Shown one piece after another: positions 35,800 to 42,088 of a DNA stretch of 42,088 nucleotides; positions within the stretch are counted from its first letter, which is position 1; every line of letters begins with the position of its first letter. Under the pieces are notes generated by a model. It did not search any database and was not told where the DNA came from. It worked only from the letters and a program-made list of their open reading frames with translations. This stretch comes from Palleronia rufa. GTDB taxonomy: Bacteria > Pseudomonadota > Alphaproteobacteria > Rhodobacterales > Rhodobacteraceae. The position numbers were made by a program, and so were the translations under genes. The stretch lies in contig NZ_JQEY01000001.1 of NCBI RefSeq assembly GCF_000743715.1, positions 141,317 through 183,404 of the forward strand. The letters are read 5' to 3'.

Positions 35800-35943
35800 C
35801 TACTTCTTCTTGTTCGGCCGTTGCGTCAGAGCCGACGCAGCTGCAGTTTCAGCCGCTGCGCAGGACCGTGGGTTGCGAAGTACTCTCGATGCCGCAGAAG
35901 CGGCCTTGGCACTCGTAACTTCTGAGTTTTTCGTTCGAGCCAT
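35800..35943 (-). CDS. 47-residue basic Ala/Ser/Lys-rich protein
   Basis: ATG at 35941-35943 with AAGGAG seven bases upstream, stop TAG at 35800-35802. The product begins MARTKNSEVTSAKAASAAS, has a middle RVLRNPR, and ends SALTQRPNKKK. I recall a widespread family of small basic proteins with the same plan (start MA-TKKS-VTS, middle KVLRD, end SAL-QR--KK), seen in many proteobacteria and often near mobile DNA, with no assigned function. Its size, charge and lack of a signal suggest a cytoplasmic nucleic-acid-binding role, which is inference. It is too short for ordinary gene callers. Confidence 0.75.
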   Translation of the reverse strand: MARTKNSEVTSAKAASAASRVLRNPRSCAAAETAAASALTQRPNKKK

Positions 35944-35955
35944 GGTGGGCTCCTT

Positions 35956-36141
35956 CTATTCACAGGCACTCTGGGGATAACCCATGTATTTCCTGTGCGT
36001 TGTTAGCGCGTCTATTGATGTGGCGTCCCGTTCCTGAGACCAGATGTTCGGGTCGACTCGAAAGAGGCGGACCGCCTTGCCCCAAGTTGCGCTATCAGCT
36101 TGGGACGAGCTGGGGGCCGATGCGGCTACATCGGTCCCCAA
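35956..36141 (-). CDS. Possible 61-residue ORF or gene fragment between nrdJ and the small basic gene
   Basis: A frame from a TTG at 36139-36141 to TAG at 35956-35958. It starts 11 bases after the nrdJ stop and ends 12 bases before the next ATG. The translation has normal, non-random composition toward its end (VRLFRVDPNIWSQERD, ALTTHRKYMGYPQ), and the DNA is less GC-rich than the neighbourhood. GAGG lies about 9 bases before the TTG. It may be a real small protein or the tail of a broken gene. No family recognised. Confidence 0.35.
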   Translation of the reverse strand: MGTDVAASAPSSSQADSATWGKAVRLFRVDPNIWSQERDATSIDALTTHRKYMGYPQSACE

Positions 36142-36152
36142 CCAACAATTCC

Positions 36153-39100
36153 TCAACTGCACCCCGACGTCCCGCCGCAGGTGTTGCACTTCATGCAGGT
36201 GCCGTTGCGCACCAGCGTGTAGTTGCCGCATTCGCCGCAGGGGTCGCCTTCGTAGCCCTGCATCCGGGCCTTGGCGCGGGCGTCGACGGTGGCCGTGGCC
36301 TCCAGCGTGTGGACGGTGACGGCCTCGGCCTGGGTGAGGGTCACGGTTTCGGACAACCCGCCCTGCATCACCACCAGCTCCTTTGGCGCACGGCCGCGCA
36401 GATAGCCGGTGGAGGCGACCTGGCGCAGCACGTCGAGCGGTGACGACCCGGTGCTTGCGGGCACGTCGCGGAAGTTGCGCTTGCCCTCTTCCTCGCCGCG
36501 GCCGAGGGCGTCGAAGCTCTCTCCCTCCGGCTTGACGTGGGCCAGGTCGGAGCGGTCGAGGTAGGACACGGCCAGCTCGCGGAAGATGTAGTCCAGGATC
36601 GAGGTCGCGTTCTTGATCGCCTCGTTGCCCTGGACCATCCCCGCCGGTTCGAACCGGGTGAAGGTGAAGGCGTCCACGAACTCCTCCAGCGGCACGCCGT
36701 ATTGCAGCCCCACGGATACCGCGATGGCGAAGTTGTTCATCATCGCGCGGAAACCCGCACCTTCCTTGTGCATGTCGATGAAGATCTCGCCCAACGTGCC
36801 GTCGCGGTATTCGCCGGTGCGCAGATAGACCTTGTGGCCGCCGACGATGGCCTTCTGGGTGTAGCCGCGGCGCCGCTCGGGCAGTTTCTCGCGGGCCTTG
36901 GCGACCTCCTTCAGCACGATCTTCTCGATCACCTTCTCGGCCAGCACCTGGGCCTTTTCCGTGGCCGACCCGGTGGCCAGGATCTCCTCTGCCTCCTCGT
37001 CGTCCTCGATCAGCGCGGAGGCCAGCGGCTGGCTCAGTTTCGAGCCGTCGCGGTAGAGCGCGTTGGCCTTGGTGCCCAGCGACCAGGACAGCTCATAGGC
37101 CTTCTGGCAATCCTCGACCGTCGCCGTATTGGGCATGTTGATGGTCTTGGAGATGGCGCCGGAGATGAAGCTCTGCGCGGCGGCCATCATGTGGATGTGG
37201 CTGTCCACGGAAAGGAACCGCTTGCCGGTCTTGCCGCAGGCGTTGGCGCAGTCGAAGACGCTGTAATGCACCGGATCCAGATGCGGCGCGCCCTCCAGGG
37301 TCATGGTGCCGCAGACATGGGCGTTGGCGGCGTCGATCTCGGCGCGGGTGAAGCCCAGGTGGCGCAGCAGGTCGAAGGCCGGATCGTTCAGCCGGGCGGC
37401 GGGAATGCCGAGGGTGCCGGTGCAGAAGTCCTCTCCCAATGTCCACTGGTTGAAGACGAAGCGGATGTCGAAGGCCGAGGGCAGCGCGGCCTCGATCTTG
37501 TCGATCTGGGCCGTGCCGAAGCCGTGGCCGACAAGGGCGCTGTGGGTGATCCCCGGCGCGTTGCCAAGGCTGCCGTGGCCCACCGCATGGGCGATGATCT
37601 CCTGGATCTGGGCAGAGGTGTAGCCCAGCTTTTCCAGTGCCGCCGGGACGGAGCGATTGATGATCTTGAAATATCCGCCCCCCGCCAGCTTCTTGAACTT
37701 CACCAGGGCGAAGTCCGGCTCGATCCCGGTGGTGTCGCAATCCATCACCAGACCGATCGTGCCGGTGGGCGCGATGACCGAAACCTGCGCGTTGCGGTAG
37801 CCGTGGGTCTCTCCCAGCGACAGCGCCTCGTCCCAGGCGGTGACGGCAAGCTTGACCAGCCGCGCGTCGGGGCAGTTCGCGTAGTCGAGCGGAACCGGCG
37901 GCACGGCCAGATCCTCATAGCCCTTCGCCTGTCCCAGCGCGGCGGTGCGGTGGTTGCGGATGACGCGCAGCATGTGGTCGGCGTTCCGGTCGTAGCCCGG
38001 GAAGGCGCCCAGCTCTCCGGCCATCTCCGCGGAGGTGGCGTAGGAGACGCCGGTCATCAGCGCGGTCAGCGCACCGCAGAGTGCGCGGCCCTCATCGCTG
38101 TCGTAGCCGAAGCCCATGTTCATCAGGAGGCCGCCAATATTGGCGTAGCCGAGGCCGAGCGTGCGGAAGTCGTAGGACCGCTGGGCGATCTCCTTGGAGG
38201 GGAACTGGGCCATCATCACGCTGATCTCCAGCGTGACGGTCCACAGCCGCGCGGCGTGCATGTACTCCTCTGCCTGGAACACGCCGTCCTTGAGGAAGGT
38301 CAGCAGGTTGAGAGACGCCAGGTTGCACGCCGTGTCGTCCAGGAACATGTATTCAGAGCACGGGTTGCTGGCCCGGATCGCGCCGTCCGCCGGGCAGGTG
38401 TGCCAGGCGTTGACGGTATCGTGGAACTGGATGCCGGGATCGGCGCAGGCCCAGGCGGCGTGGCCGACCTGCTCCCAGAGGTCGCGGGCCTTGACGGTCT
38501 TGGCGACCTTGCCGTCGGTGCGGCGGATCAGCTCCCAGTCGGCATCCTCGCGCACCGCCTTGAGGAAGGCGTCGGTCACGCGGATGGAGTTGTTTGAGTT
38601 CTGACCGGAAACGCTTGAATAGGCTTCGGAATCCCAGTCGGTGTCATAGGTCGGAAACTCGATGGAGGTATAGCCCTGGCGCGCGTAGTCGAGCACGCGC
38701 TTGACGTAGGTTTCCGGGATCGCCGCCGTCTTGGCGGATTTCACCGCCGCCTTCAGGGCCGGGTTCACCTTGGGGTCTGTGGCGTCCTTCGCACGGCCGT
38801 CCCACTGGGAGATGGCGGCGAAGATGCCGTTGAGTTCACGCTCATGGGCCTTGGAGCCGGCGACGAGGCTCGCCACCTTCTGCTCCTCGATGACCTTCCA
38901 GTTGATGAAGGTCTCGATGTCGGGGTGGTCGGCGTCGCAGATCACCATCTTGGCGGCACGGCGCGTGGTGCCGCCGGACTTGATCGCCCCCGCCGCGCGG
39001 TCGCCGATCTTGAGGAACCCCATCAGGCCGGAGGACCTGCCGCCGCCCGACAGCGCCTCTCCCTCCGCGCGCAGATGGCTGAAGTTCGATCCGGTGCCGG

Positions 39101-39761
39101 AGCCGTATTTGAAGAGCCGCGCCTCGCGCACCCAGAGGTCCATTATGCCGCCATCGTTCACCAGATCGTCAGAGACGGACTGGATGAAGCAGGCATGGGG
39201 CTGGGGGTGCTCATAGGCGGATTTCGAGGCGGTCAGCTTGCCGGTCTGCCAGTCCACGTAGAAATGCCCCTGGCTGGGGCCGTCGATCCCGTAGGCCCAG
39301 TGCAGGCCGGTGTTGAACCACTGCGGGCTGTTGGGCGCGGCCTTCTGGGTGGCCAGCATGAAGCGCATCTCGTCCATATAGGCCTGCGCGTCCTCGGGGG
39401 TGGAGAAATAGCCGCCCTTCCAGCCCCAGTAGGTCCAGGCGCCGGCAAGCCGGTCGAACACCTGCCGGGCCGAGCTTTCGCCCACCCGGTCGCAATCGCC
39501 GTCGGCCACCGAACGCCACAGGAATTCGGGCACGCCCTTTTCCTTGACGCGCTTGAGTCTGGCGGGAACGCCGGCCTTGCGGAAATATTTCTGGGCGATG
39601 ACGTCGCTGGCCACCTGGCTCCAGGTCCGCGGCACCTCGACGGCGTCGTTGCGGAACACGGTCGTGCCGTCGGGGTTGCGGATCTCGCTCACCGTGGTGG
39701 TGAATTCCAGGTCCGCATAGGCGTCCTGTCCGGCCCTGGTGAATTTGCGCTCGATTTTCAT
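36153..39761 (-). CDS. nrdJ: Adenosylcobalamin-dependent (class II) ribonucleoside-diphosphate reductase
   Basis: 1202 residues from [20 protein letters not shown] at 39761; an in-frame extension to 39824 lacks homology. It makes deoxyribonucleotides without oxygen dependence, using coenzyme B12 as radical source. Markers are [21 protein letters not shown] in the N-terminal part, the [20 protein letters not shown] loop with the radical-site region, and [20 protein letters not shown]. The C-terminus [20 protein letters not shown] is a zinc-ribbon-like thiol tail that re-reduces the active site. Length fits the long vitamin B12-dependent type of alphaproteobacteria. No class I genes are seen in the window. 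Confidence 0.95.
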   Translation of the reverse strand: MKIERKFTRAGQDAYADLEFTTTVSEIRNPDGTTVFRNDAVEVPRTWSQVASDVIAQKYFRKAGVPARLKRVKEKGVPEFLWRSVADGDCDRVGESSARQVFDRLAGAWTYWGWKGGYFSTPEDAQAYMDEMRFMLATQKAAPNSPQWFNTGLHWAYGIDGPSQGHFYVDWQTGKLTASKSAYEHPQPHACFIQSVSDDLVNDGGIMDLWVREARLFKYGSGTGSNFSHLRAEGEALSGGGRSSGLMGFLKIGDRAAGAIKSGGTTRRAAKMVICDADHPDIETFINWKVIEEQKVASLVAGSKAHERELNGIFAAISQWDGRAKDATDPKVNPALKAAVKSAKTAAIPETYVKRVLDYARQGYTSIEFPTYDTDWDSEAYSSVSGQNSNNSIRVTDAFLKAVREDADWELIRRTDGKVAKTVKARDLWEQVGHAAWACADPGIQFHDTVNAWHTCPADGAIRASNPCSEYMFLDDTACNLASLNLLTFLKDGVFQAEEYMHAARLWTVTLEISVMMAQFPSKEIAQRSYDFRTLGLGYANIGGLLMNMGFGYDSDEGRALCGALTALMTGVSYATSAEMAGELGAFPGYDRNADHMLRVIRNHRTAALGQAKGYEDLAVPPVPLDYANCPDARLVKLAVTAWDEALSLGETHGYRNAQVSVIAPTGTIGLVMDCDTTGIEPDFALVKFKKLAGGGYFKIINRSVPAALEKLGYTSAQIQEIIAHAVGHGSLGNAPGITHSALVGHGFGTAQIDKIEAALPSAFDIRFVFNQWTLGEDFCTGTLGIPAARLNDPAFDLLRHLGFTRAEIDAANAHVCGTMTLEGAPHLDPVHYSVFDCANACGKTGKRFLSVDSHIHMMAAAQSFISGAISKTINMPNTATVEDCQKAYELSWSLGTKANALYRDGSKLSQPLASALIEDDEEAEEILATGSATEKAQVLAEKVIEKIVLKEVAKAREKLPERRRGYTQKAIVGGHKVYLRTGEYRDGTLGEIFIDMHKEGAGFRAMMNNFAIAVSVGLQYGVPLEEFVDAFTFTRFEPAGMVQGNEAIKNATSILDYIFRELAVSYLDRSDLAHVKPEGESFDALGRGEEEGKRNFRDVPASTGSSPLDVLRQVASTGYLRGRAPKELVVMQGGLSETVTLTQAEAVTVHTLEATATVDARAKARMQGYEGDPCGECGNYTLVRNGTCMKCNTCGGTSGCS

Positions 39762-39851
39762 GTGGTGCCCTGCCCTCGCCGTGTTTCTCCGACGACCCCC
39801 TTCGCGGGTCGCGATGGAACACACCGCTTGCGGCGGGTGTCGATCACGATA

Positions 39852-39886
39852 CCAGATTTAGTGGGTCTTCGGTTTGTGCACACAAC
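39852..39886 (-). promoter_or_regulatory. Possible NrdR-box pair upstream of nrdJ
   Basis: CCAGATTTAGTG (39852-39863) matches 9 of 12 positions of the NrdR half-palindrome pattern CwAtATaTwGtG. A second palindrome GTTTGTGCACACAAC lies 21 bases away centre to centre, two helical turns. NrdR commonly binds paired boxes before nrd genes. The match is imperfect, and the second element does not fit the consensus well. Confidence 0.3.
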
Positions 39887-40059
39887 CTGACGTGAGTCAG
39901 CCCCGGATTCAACGCATTTTTAACGTTCTCCCCCGGTGTTTTTTCTTGACGGGTTCCGGGCGAATCCCGCCCCATAGCGCGGTCGCCGAAAAGGTGAGGC
40001 TTATCCGATTGATGAGCGCCGAATCTGCGCTCTCCACATCCTGTGGAGGCCTGTGAGTA

Positions 40060-40074
40060 TTAACCCTTTGTTAA
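40060..40074. promoter_or_regulatory. CtrA-type full binding site (TTAA-N7-TTAA)
   Basis: TTAACCCTTTGTTAA has two TTAA half sites exactly seven bases apart, the spacing of the alphaproteobacterial cell-cycle regulator CtrA. It lies about 300 bases before nrdJ and 77 bases from tRNA-Pro. A further single TTAAC half site is at 39921-39925. Confidence 0.45.
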
Positions 40075-40149
40075 GACCTGTCGCGGGTGCGCGGACCAGA
40101 AATGGCGCTGGACACGGGAAATCATACAACATGTGGTGGGAAGTGGCCG

Positions 40150-40227
<78 letters not shown>

Positions 40228-40268
40228 ACTGGCCCTTCCTTAGACCGGGGGCGCGCAGGGATAAAGGA

Positions 40269-40808
40269 TCATTCGCAGGGCCAGGCGGCCTGGTCCTGCG
40301 GCAGATCGGGGTGGCGCAGCACGCTGCCCTCCTCGATCCCCAGGCGGCCGGACATGCCGCCGTTGATCTCCAGCACCGCCAGAATGTCGTCGCCGCCGGG
40401 GATCGGGGTCTCGTCCAGCGGCACGGCGTTCTCATGGATGCGGCGCACGGTGCCGGTCGCGTCGAGAAACAGCATGTCGAGCGGGATCAGCGTGTTGCGC
40501 ATCCAGAAGCTGACCGGCTGGGGGCGATCGTAGATGAACAGCATCCCCGTCATGGGGGCCAGATCCTCGACGAACATCAGACCCCGGGCGCGCTCTTCGG
40601 GGTCGTCCATGACCGACACCGCGAACCGCGCCTGCCCCCAGTCGCCGCGCAATTCCGCGACGTCCGGCGCGCAGGCCGCCCAGAGCGGGGCGGCCAGCCC
40701 GAACCAGACCAGCGCGGCAAGTATTATTCCGCGGCTTCCTCGCGCAGGCGCCAGCCGCTTGCCGCGCGGCTGCGAAGCTCTGCCTGATCGTCGATCGCGC
40801 TTTCCCAT
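40269..40808 (-). CDS. DUF192 family exported protein
   Basis: 179 residues from the ATG at 40808, which has AGGTGA six bases upstream and overlaps the cold-shock gene by 85 bases. A basic leader of about 24 residues precedes the hydrophobic IILAALVWFGLAAPLWA with a cut after LWA. The core is typical DUF192: MDDPEERARGLMFVEDLAPM, PVSFWMRNTLIPLDMLFLD and AVLEINGGMSGRLGI. Function of the family is unknown and most members are periplasmic. A start closer to the signal segment is not visible because no ATG, GTG or TTG lies in frame there. Confidence 0.85.
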   Translation of the reverse strand: MGKRDRRSGRASQPRGKRLAPARGSRGIILAALVWFGLAAPLWAACAPDVAELRGDWGQARFAVSVMDDPEERARGLMFVEDLAPMTGMLFIYDRPQPVSFWMRNTLIPLDMLFLDATGTVRRIHENAVPLDETPIPGGDDILAVLEINGGMSGRLGIEEGSVLRHPDLPQDQAAWPCE

Positions 40809-41314
40809 ACGGTCACCTGTGTTGCCAGCCGGCCGCGCTCGCCCTGGGCGACCCGGATGGCGACGGCCTCTCCGGGTTGCAGATTGGCCAGGGAGGACCG
40901 GCGCAGGATCTCGATATGGATGAACACGTCCTCGTTCAAGCCGAAGACATTGGCAAAGCCGAACCCCTTGGCGCGGTCGAACCACTTGACGCGCGCCGGC
41001 TCCAGATCGCCGCCGACGAGCGTGTCGTCGAAGGGCAGGGCTTCGCGCTGCTGGTCGGCCAGCGCGTCCAGGTCCGGCGGCGCGACCGACAGAACCTCCT
41101 TGGCCTGGATGCCGCGGGCCGTGTGGACGACCCTGAGCGCGATCCGGCTGCCGTCGGCGATGCTGTTCTGGCCGAAGTTCCGCAGAACGTTGGCATGGAG
41201 CAGAATGTCCCGGTCCGCATCGGGAGAGACCACGAATCCGAAGCCCTTGGCCGTGTCGAACCATTTCACGACGCCCGCAACGATGTCGTCCTGGATTTCG
41301 GCTGCATCAGACAT
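40724..41314 (-). CDS. Double cold-shock-domain RNA-binding protein
   Basis: 196 residues from MSDAAEIQDDIV at 41314. Two cold-shock domains are visible, at about 12-78 (VKWFDTAKGFGFVVSPD, RDILLHANVLR) and 108-175 (VKWFDRAKGFGFANVFG, EDVFIHIEIL). Both keep the RNP1 core KGFGF and an RNP2-like DIxxH or DVFIH. The linker is acidic. Caulobacter has similar two-domain Csps. Such proteins melt mRNA structure in the cold or in stationary phase. A promoter-like CTGACG...GTTAAC occurs at 41411-41438. Confidence 0.88.
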   Translation of the reverse strand: MSDAAEIQDDIVAGVVKWFDTAKGFGFVVSPDADRDILLHANVLRNFGQNSIADGSRIALRVVHTARGIQAKEVLSVAPPDLDALADQQREALPFDDTLVGGDLEPARVKWFDRAKGFGFANVFGLNEDVFIHIEILRRSSLANLQPGEAVAIRVAQGERGRLATQVTVWESAIDDQAELRSRAASGWRLREEAAE

Positions 41315-41432
41315 GGTGTGACCCCTGCGGGACCTCCCGCCTGTCGTTTCATCGGATAGATCCCGGGCGCGCCCAAGCAAAACAGCCACCCCCCGCAGGA
41401 TCCAGTGTGTTAACGTTGTATGACATATTGCG

Positions 41433-42038
41433 TCAGGGAGAAAGTCTTTTTACATCCCATGCGCCGCCACCTATCCTTTTGACCCATAATTCACGGTCGT
41501 GAAGGCGGTTCTCACCGTCCTGCCAGAACTCGATCTCACGGGGGGCGACGCGGAAGCCGCCCCAGAAGGGCGGCCGCGGCGGGGCGTCGCCGAACCGCGC
41601 GCGGACGTCCGCGACGCGCGCCTCCAGCGTGGCGCGGTCGGCAAGGGGGCGCGACTGGGCCGAGGCCCAGGCCCCCAGCCGCGAGCCGATCCCGCGCGAG
41701 GCATAGTAGGCGTCGGCCTGGGCGCCGTCCTCGCGGGTGACGTCGCCGCGCACCCGGACCTGGCGGCGCAGGGACTTCCAGTGCAGGCAGAAGGCGGCGC
41801 TGCCGGTGGCGGCGATTTCCCGCCCCTTGGCGCTGTCGTAATTGGTGTAGAAAACGAAGGCCGCGTCCTCGATCTCCTTCAGAAGCACGATGCGCACGTT
41901 CGGCCGGCCGTCGGCATCCACCGTGGCCAGCGCCATCGCGTTGGGATCGTTGGGCTCCGTGCGCGCGGCCTGGTCCAGCCAGTCGCGGACCAGCGCGATC
42001 GGGTCGGATGCGCCGAAGATGCTGGCAGTGTCGGTCAC
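41433..42038 (-). CDS. pdxH: Pyridoxamine 5'-phosphate oxidase
   Basis: 201 residues from a GTG at 42036-42038 with AAGGAGG eight bases upstream. It oxidises pyridoxamine or pyridoxine 5'-phosphate to PLP with FMN. Markers are [22 protein letters not shown] and RRQVRVRG (FMN binding), then [40 protein letters not shown] and NRLHDREL at the active site. Length is standard. The stop lies 118 bases from the cold-shock gene's start, with the promoter region of that gene between. Confidence 0.93.
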   Translation of the reverse strand: MTDTASIFGASDPIALVRDWLDQAARTEPNDPNAMALATVDADGRPNVRIVLLKEIEDAAFVFYTNYDSAKGREIAATGSAAFCLHWKSLRRQVRVRGDVTREDGAQADAYYASRGIGSRLGAWASAQSRPLADRATLEARVADVRARFGDAPPRPPFWGGFRVAPREIEFWQDGENRLHDRELWVKRIGGGAWDVKRLSP

Positions 42039-42088
42039 GGGGCGGCCTCCTTTGGGTGTCTTGATGCAGCTAGAACAATGGCCTAAAG

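Noticed and set aside
35385-35918. A 177-residue plus-strand frame in the hairpin region
   Set aside because: It runs through several perfect hairpins and antisense across the small basic gene, with random-looking composition.
36537-38597. A 686-residue open frame antisense to nrdJ
   Set aside because: Shadow of the conserved reductase gene, with composition typical of antisense GC-rich frames.

Overview
The window is GC-rich chromosomal DNA from an alphaproteobacterium of the Rhodobacterales type (roseobacter/rhodobacter relatives). The reasons are a 14-gene NADH:quinone oxidoreductase (nuo) operon with many small unidentified genes between the subunits, the gene order nuoN-birA-coaX-RNase J, a B12-dependent ribonucleotide reductase, a two-domain cold-shock protein, a TTAA-N7-TTAA (CtrA-type) site, and a Rhodobacterales-style hairpin-plus-GGATATTT motif after convergent genes. 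Species cannot be named from sequence alone.

Layout. (1) 1-247: right end of an IS5-type insertion sequence cut by the window edge. (2) 401-8500: a tightly packed plus-strand operon with a polytopic GT-C-like glycosyltransferase, a HAD phosphatase/UbiA prenyltransferase fusion, an extended SDR, a one-subunit EamA/SMR transporter, a small hydrophobic protein overlapping a GMC flavin oxidoreductase, a second extended SDR and a membrane protein. Together they resemble a polyprenyl-phosphate sugar pathway, functionally like mycobacterial decaprenyl-phosphoryl-arabinose synthesis. The whole assignment is inference and is the best candidate here for an undescribed system. A secreted cysteine-containing protein (8595-9236) follows. 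(3) 9294-33837, minus strand: nuoABCDEFGHIJKLMN followed by birA, coaX and RNase J. Inserted between nuo genes are a decayed sulfotransferase, several small membrane or exported proteins, a membrane-anchored paralogue of the helix-hairpin-helix tail fused to NuoE, and microproteins too short for normal gene calling. One GNAT acetyltransferase lies on the opposite strand inside the operon. (4) 34025-35173: a Gfo/Idh/MocA oxidoreductase divergent from nuoA. (5) 35174-36150: a hairpin-rich, largely non-coding stretch with one clear 47-residue basic gene and one doubtful ORF. (6) 36153-39761: class II ribonucleotide reductase, then a regulatory region and tRNA-Pro(UGG). (7) 40269-42038: DUF192 protein, double cold-shock protein and pyridoxamine-phosphate oxidase.

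How the parts work together. The nuo genes encode the complete complex I: NuoEFG form the NADH module, NuoBCDI the connecting module with cluster N2, and NuoAHJKLMN the membrane proton-pumping arm. The inserted genes are mostly co-directional and many are linked to their neighbours by ATGA, GTGA or TGATG overlaps, so they are probably co-translated with complex I. The first 8.5 kb is an envelope-glycan or lipid-modification locus next to an insertion sequence, which suggests a variable region.
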